From the NCBI GenBank assembly GCA_036489495.1, contig DASXFR010000038.1:1-6586 (forward strand): a DNA stretch of 6,586 bases. The letters are read 5' to 3'. The stretch comes from DASZIT01 sp036489495. Its GTDB lineage: Bacteria; Actinomycetota; Acidimicrobiia; Acidimicrobiales; RAAP-2. Position numbers and translations under genes: made by a program. Below are positions 5,239-6,586 of this stretch, one piece after another (within the stretch, counting starts at the first letter, position 1; each line of letters starts with the position of its first letter). The notes beneath the pieces are model-generated. The model did no database searches, was not told where the DNA came from, and saw only the letters and a list, made by a program, of their open reading frames with translations.

Positions 5239-6586
5239 ATGACGGCGCGTCAGATTGAGGGGGAGTTCGGTACCGTGGTCGGGGTGCTGCGGGCCGCCGC
5301 CTCGATCAACGCCGATGTCGAGGCCTACGTAGAGCCGGCGATCGGGGCCTCGCCGAGGCGGGCAATGACCTTCCGGCAATGGGACCGGGCCGCCGATGGC
5401 GTCGCCGGGCTCTTGGCCGACCGGGGAGTGACCCGGGGCTCGGTGGTCTGCCTGAGGCTGCCGTCCTCCATCGACTACATGGTCGGCTTCGCCGCCGCCA
5501 CCCGGCTGGGGGCGATCACCTCGGGGATCAACCTCCGGCTCGGCGATCATGAGGTCCGGTCGATCCTCGAGCGCACCCGACCGGCGGTGACCCTCACCGA
5601 CGGCGCCGAATCCCCCGACGGGCCCGCCGGCGCGGTGATCGACCGGGCCGAACTGCGACAAGGCTTCGATGGCCCTCCGCCGGCCCGGTGGCCGGATCTG
5701 GAGCCGACCGATCCGGTGGCGGTGGTCTGGACGAGTGGGACCACCGGGCTCCCGAAGGGTGCGGTCTTCGACCATCGGCAGCTGGCGGCGGTGGCGGCCG
5801 GTACCGACGTGCTGTCGGAGCCGGGTGATCGTCGTCTCTCCCCGTTGCCGTTCGCTCACGTCGGTTCGATGACCCGCACCTGGGACGAGGCCGTCCACGG
5901 GGTCACGACCGTCATCACCCCCTCCCCCTGGAAGGCCGCCGACTGCCTGGCGGTGATGGTCGAGGAGCGGATCACCGTGGGCCAGGGCGTCCCCACCCAG
6001 TGGGCCCTGCTGTTGGCCGAGCCGGGTCTCGACGCCGCTGACCTCTCGTCGCTCCGGGTGGTGGGAACCGGCGCCTCCCGGGTTCCGTCCGAACTGGTGG
6101 CCTCCCTGCGAGATCGGTTCGGGGTCCCGGTGGTGGTCCGCTATACGTCCACCGAGGCCTCGCTGGGCACCGGCACCGTGCCCGGGGACCCCGACGAGGT
6201 GGTCGCCACCACCGTGGGTCGCCCGGTTCCCGGGGTGTCGCTGGCCATCGCCGACGAGCGTGGTTCCGAGGTGGGTGCCGACGAGGTCGGCCGGGTGCGG
6301 ATCCGGTCGGGGGCGGTGATGCTCGGCTACTGGGGCGGGCCTCCGACCGGCCCCGGGATCGACGGCGTGGTCTTCGACGCGCCGGCCACCCGGTCAGTGC
6401 TCGCCGCCGATGGCTGGCTGACCACCGGCGACTTCGGCTTCGTCGACCCCGGAGGCAATCTCCATCTGGTCGGGCGGGCCAACGAGATGTACATCCGCGG
6501 GGGGTACAACGTCTATCCGGCCGAGGTGGAGTCGGTGCTCTCCGCCCATCCGGCCGTGGCCCAGGTGGCGGTGGTGGGCACTCCCG
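5239..6586 (+). CDS. AMP-dependent acyl-CoA synthetase/ligase (ANL superfamily), C-terminus cut by window edge
   Basis: From ATG 5239 the frame stays open to the right edge, giving 449 residues without a stop. The enzyme would activate a carboxylic acid with ATP to an acyl-adenylate and transfer it to CoA. The ANL core motifs are present in order: phosphate-binding WTSGTTGLPKG (164-174), the A5-like YTSTE (302-306), where a YGxTE form is usual, DGWLTTGDFG (391-400) with ribose-binding D398, and hinge GRANEMYIRGGYNVYPAEVE (412-431). After the hinge the small C-terminal domain begins and is truncated; the catalytic lysine near the end lies outside the window. Between MLGYW (361-365) and DAPATRSVL (380-388) the spacing is about 12 residues longer than in typical members. 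Substrate class (fatty, aromatic or other) is not readable by eye. The gene follows the glycosyltransferase by 75 bp and has its own promoter candidate. Confidence 0.9.
   Translation, partial: MTARQIEGEFGTVVGVLRAAASINADVEAYVEPAIGASPRRAMTFRQWDRAADGVAGLLADRGVTRGSVVCLRLPSSIDYMVGFAAATRLGAITSGINLRLGDHEVRSILERTRPAVTLTDGAESPDGPAGAVIDRAELRQGFDGPPPARWPDLEPTDPVAVVWTSGTTGLPKGAVFDHRQLAAVAAGTDVLSEPGDRRLSPLPFAHVGSMTRTWDEAVHGVTTVITPSPWKAADCLAVMVEERITVGQGVPTQWALLLAEPGLDAADLSSLRVVGTGASRVPSELVASLRDRFGVPVVVRYTSTEASLGTGTVPGDPDEVVATTVGRPVPGVSLAIADERGSEVGADEVGRVRIRSGAVMLGYWGGPPTGPGIDGVVFDAPATRSVLAADGWLTTGDFGFVDPGGNLHLVGRANEMYIRGGYNVYPAEVESVLSAHPAVAQVAVVGTP

Noticed and set aside
4132..5898. Long open frame (588 codons) on the minus strand
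   Set aside because: It lies antisense to the glycosyltransferase and acyl-CoA synthetase genes, both with clear family motifs. Its translation is low-complexity, rich in Gly, Arg, His and Pro, as expected when GC-rich codons are read backwards.
1..6586. Mobile elements, CRISPR arrays, tRNA or rRNA genes
   Set aside because: I found no transposase or integrase motif, no regularly spaced repeats and no cloverleaf-like sequence; the window is filled by ordinary genes with short gaps.

Overview
The window is GC-rich, with gene starts that often lack a Shine-Dalgarno sequence and instead have a TAnnnT -10-like hexamer just upstream. Together with the protein families, this suggests an actinomycetote, perhaps a deep-branching lineage such as Acidimicrobiia. 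The taxonomy is inferred from composition and style only. The region looks chromosomal and ordinary: I see no mobile elements, RNA genes, CRISPR arrays or broken genes.

Layout from left to right: (1) the first 50 codons of a minus-strand SRPBCC (START-like) gene, running off the left edge; (2) a 49-bp divergent intergenic region with candidate promoters for both directions, each placed so that its transcript could be leaderless; (3) a plus-strand, membrane-anchored protein with two tandem SGNH-hydrolase domains, the first of which has lost its nucleophilic serine; (4) 18 bp downstream, a large FUSC-family membrane protein with two transmembrane bundles; (5) a 250-bp region without a confident gene, holding three inverted repeats, two of which share an arm and so cannot form together; (6) a family 2 glycosyltransferase resembling dolichyl/polyprenyl-phosphate sugar synthases; (7) a 75-bp gap with a candidate promoter; (8) an ANL-superfamily acyl-CoA synthetase, cut by the right edge before its C-terminal catalytic lysine.

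Genes 3 and 4 are probably one transcription unit. The glycosyltransferase may follow by read-through or have its own promoter. An extracytoplasmic SGNH esterase or acyltransferase, an FUSC exporter or permease, a polyprenyl-phosphate sugar synthase and an acyl-activating enzyme would together fit envelope glycan or lipid modification, but no substrate can be read from the sequence and the grouping may be incidental. The most distinctive observation is the paired active and inactive SGNH domains in one polypeptide.
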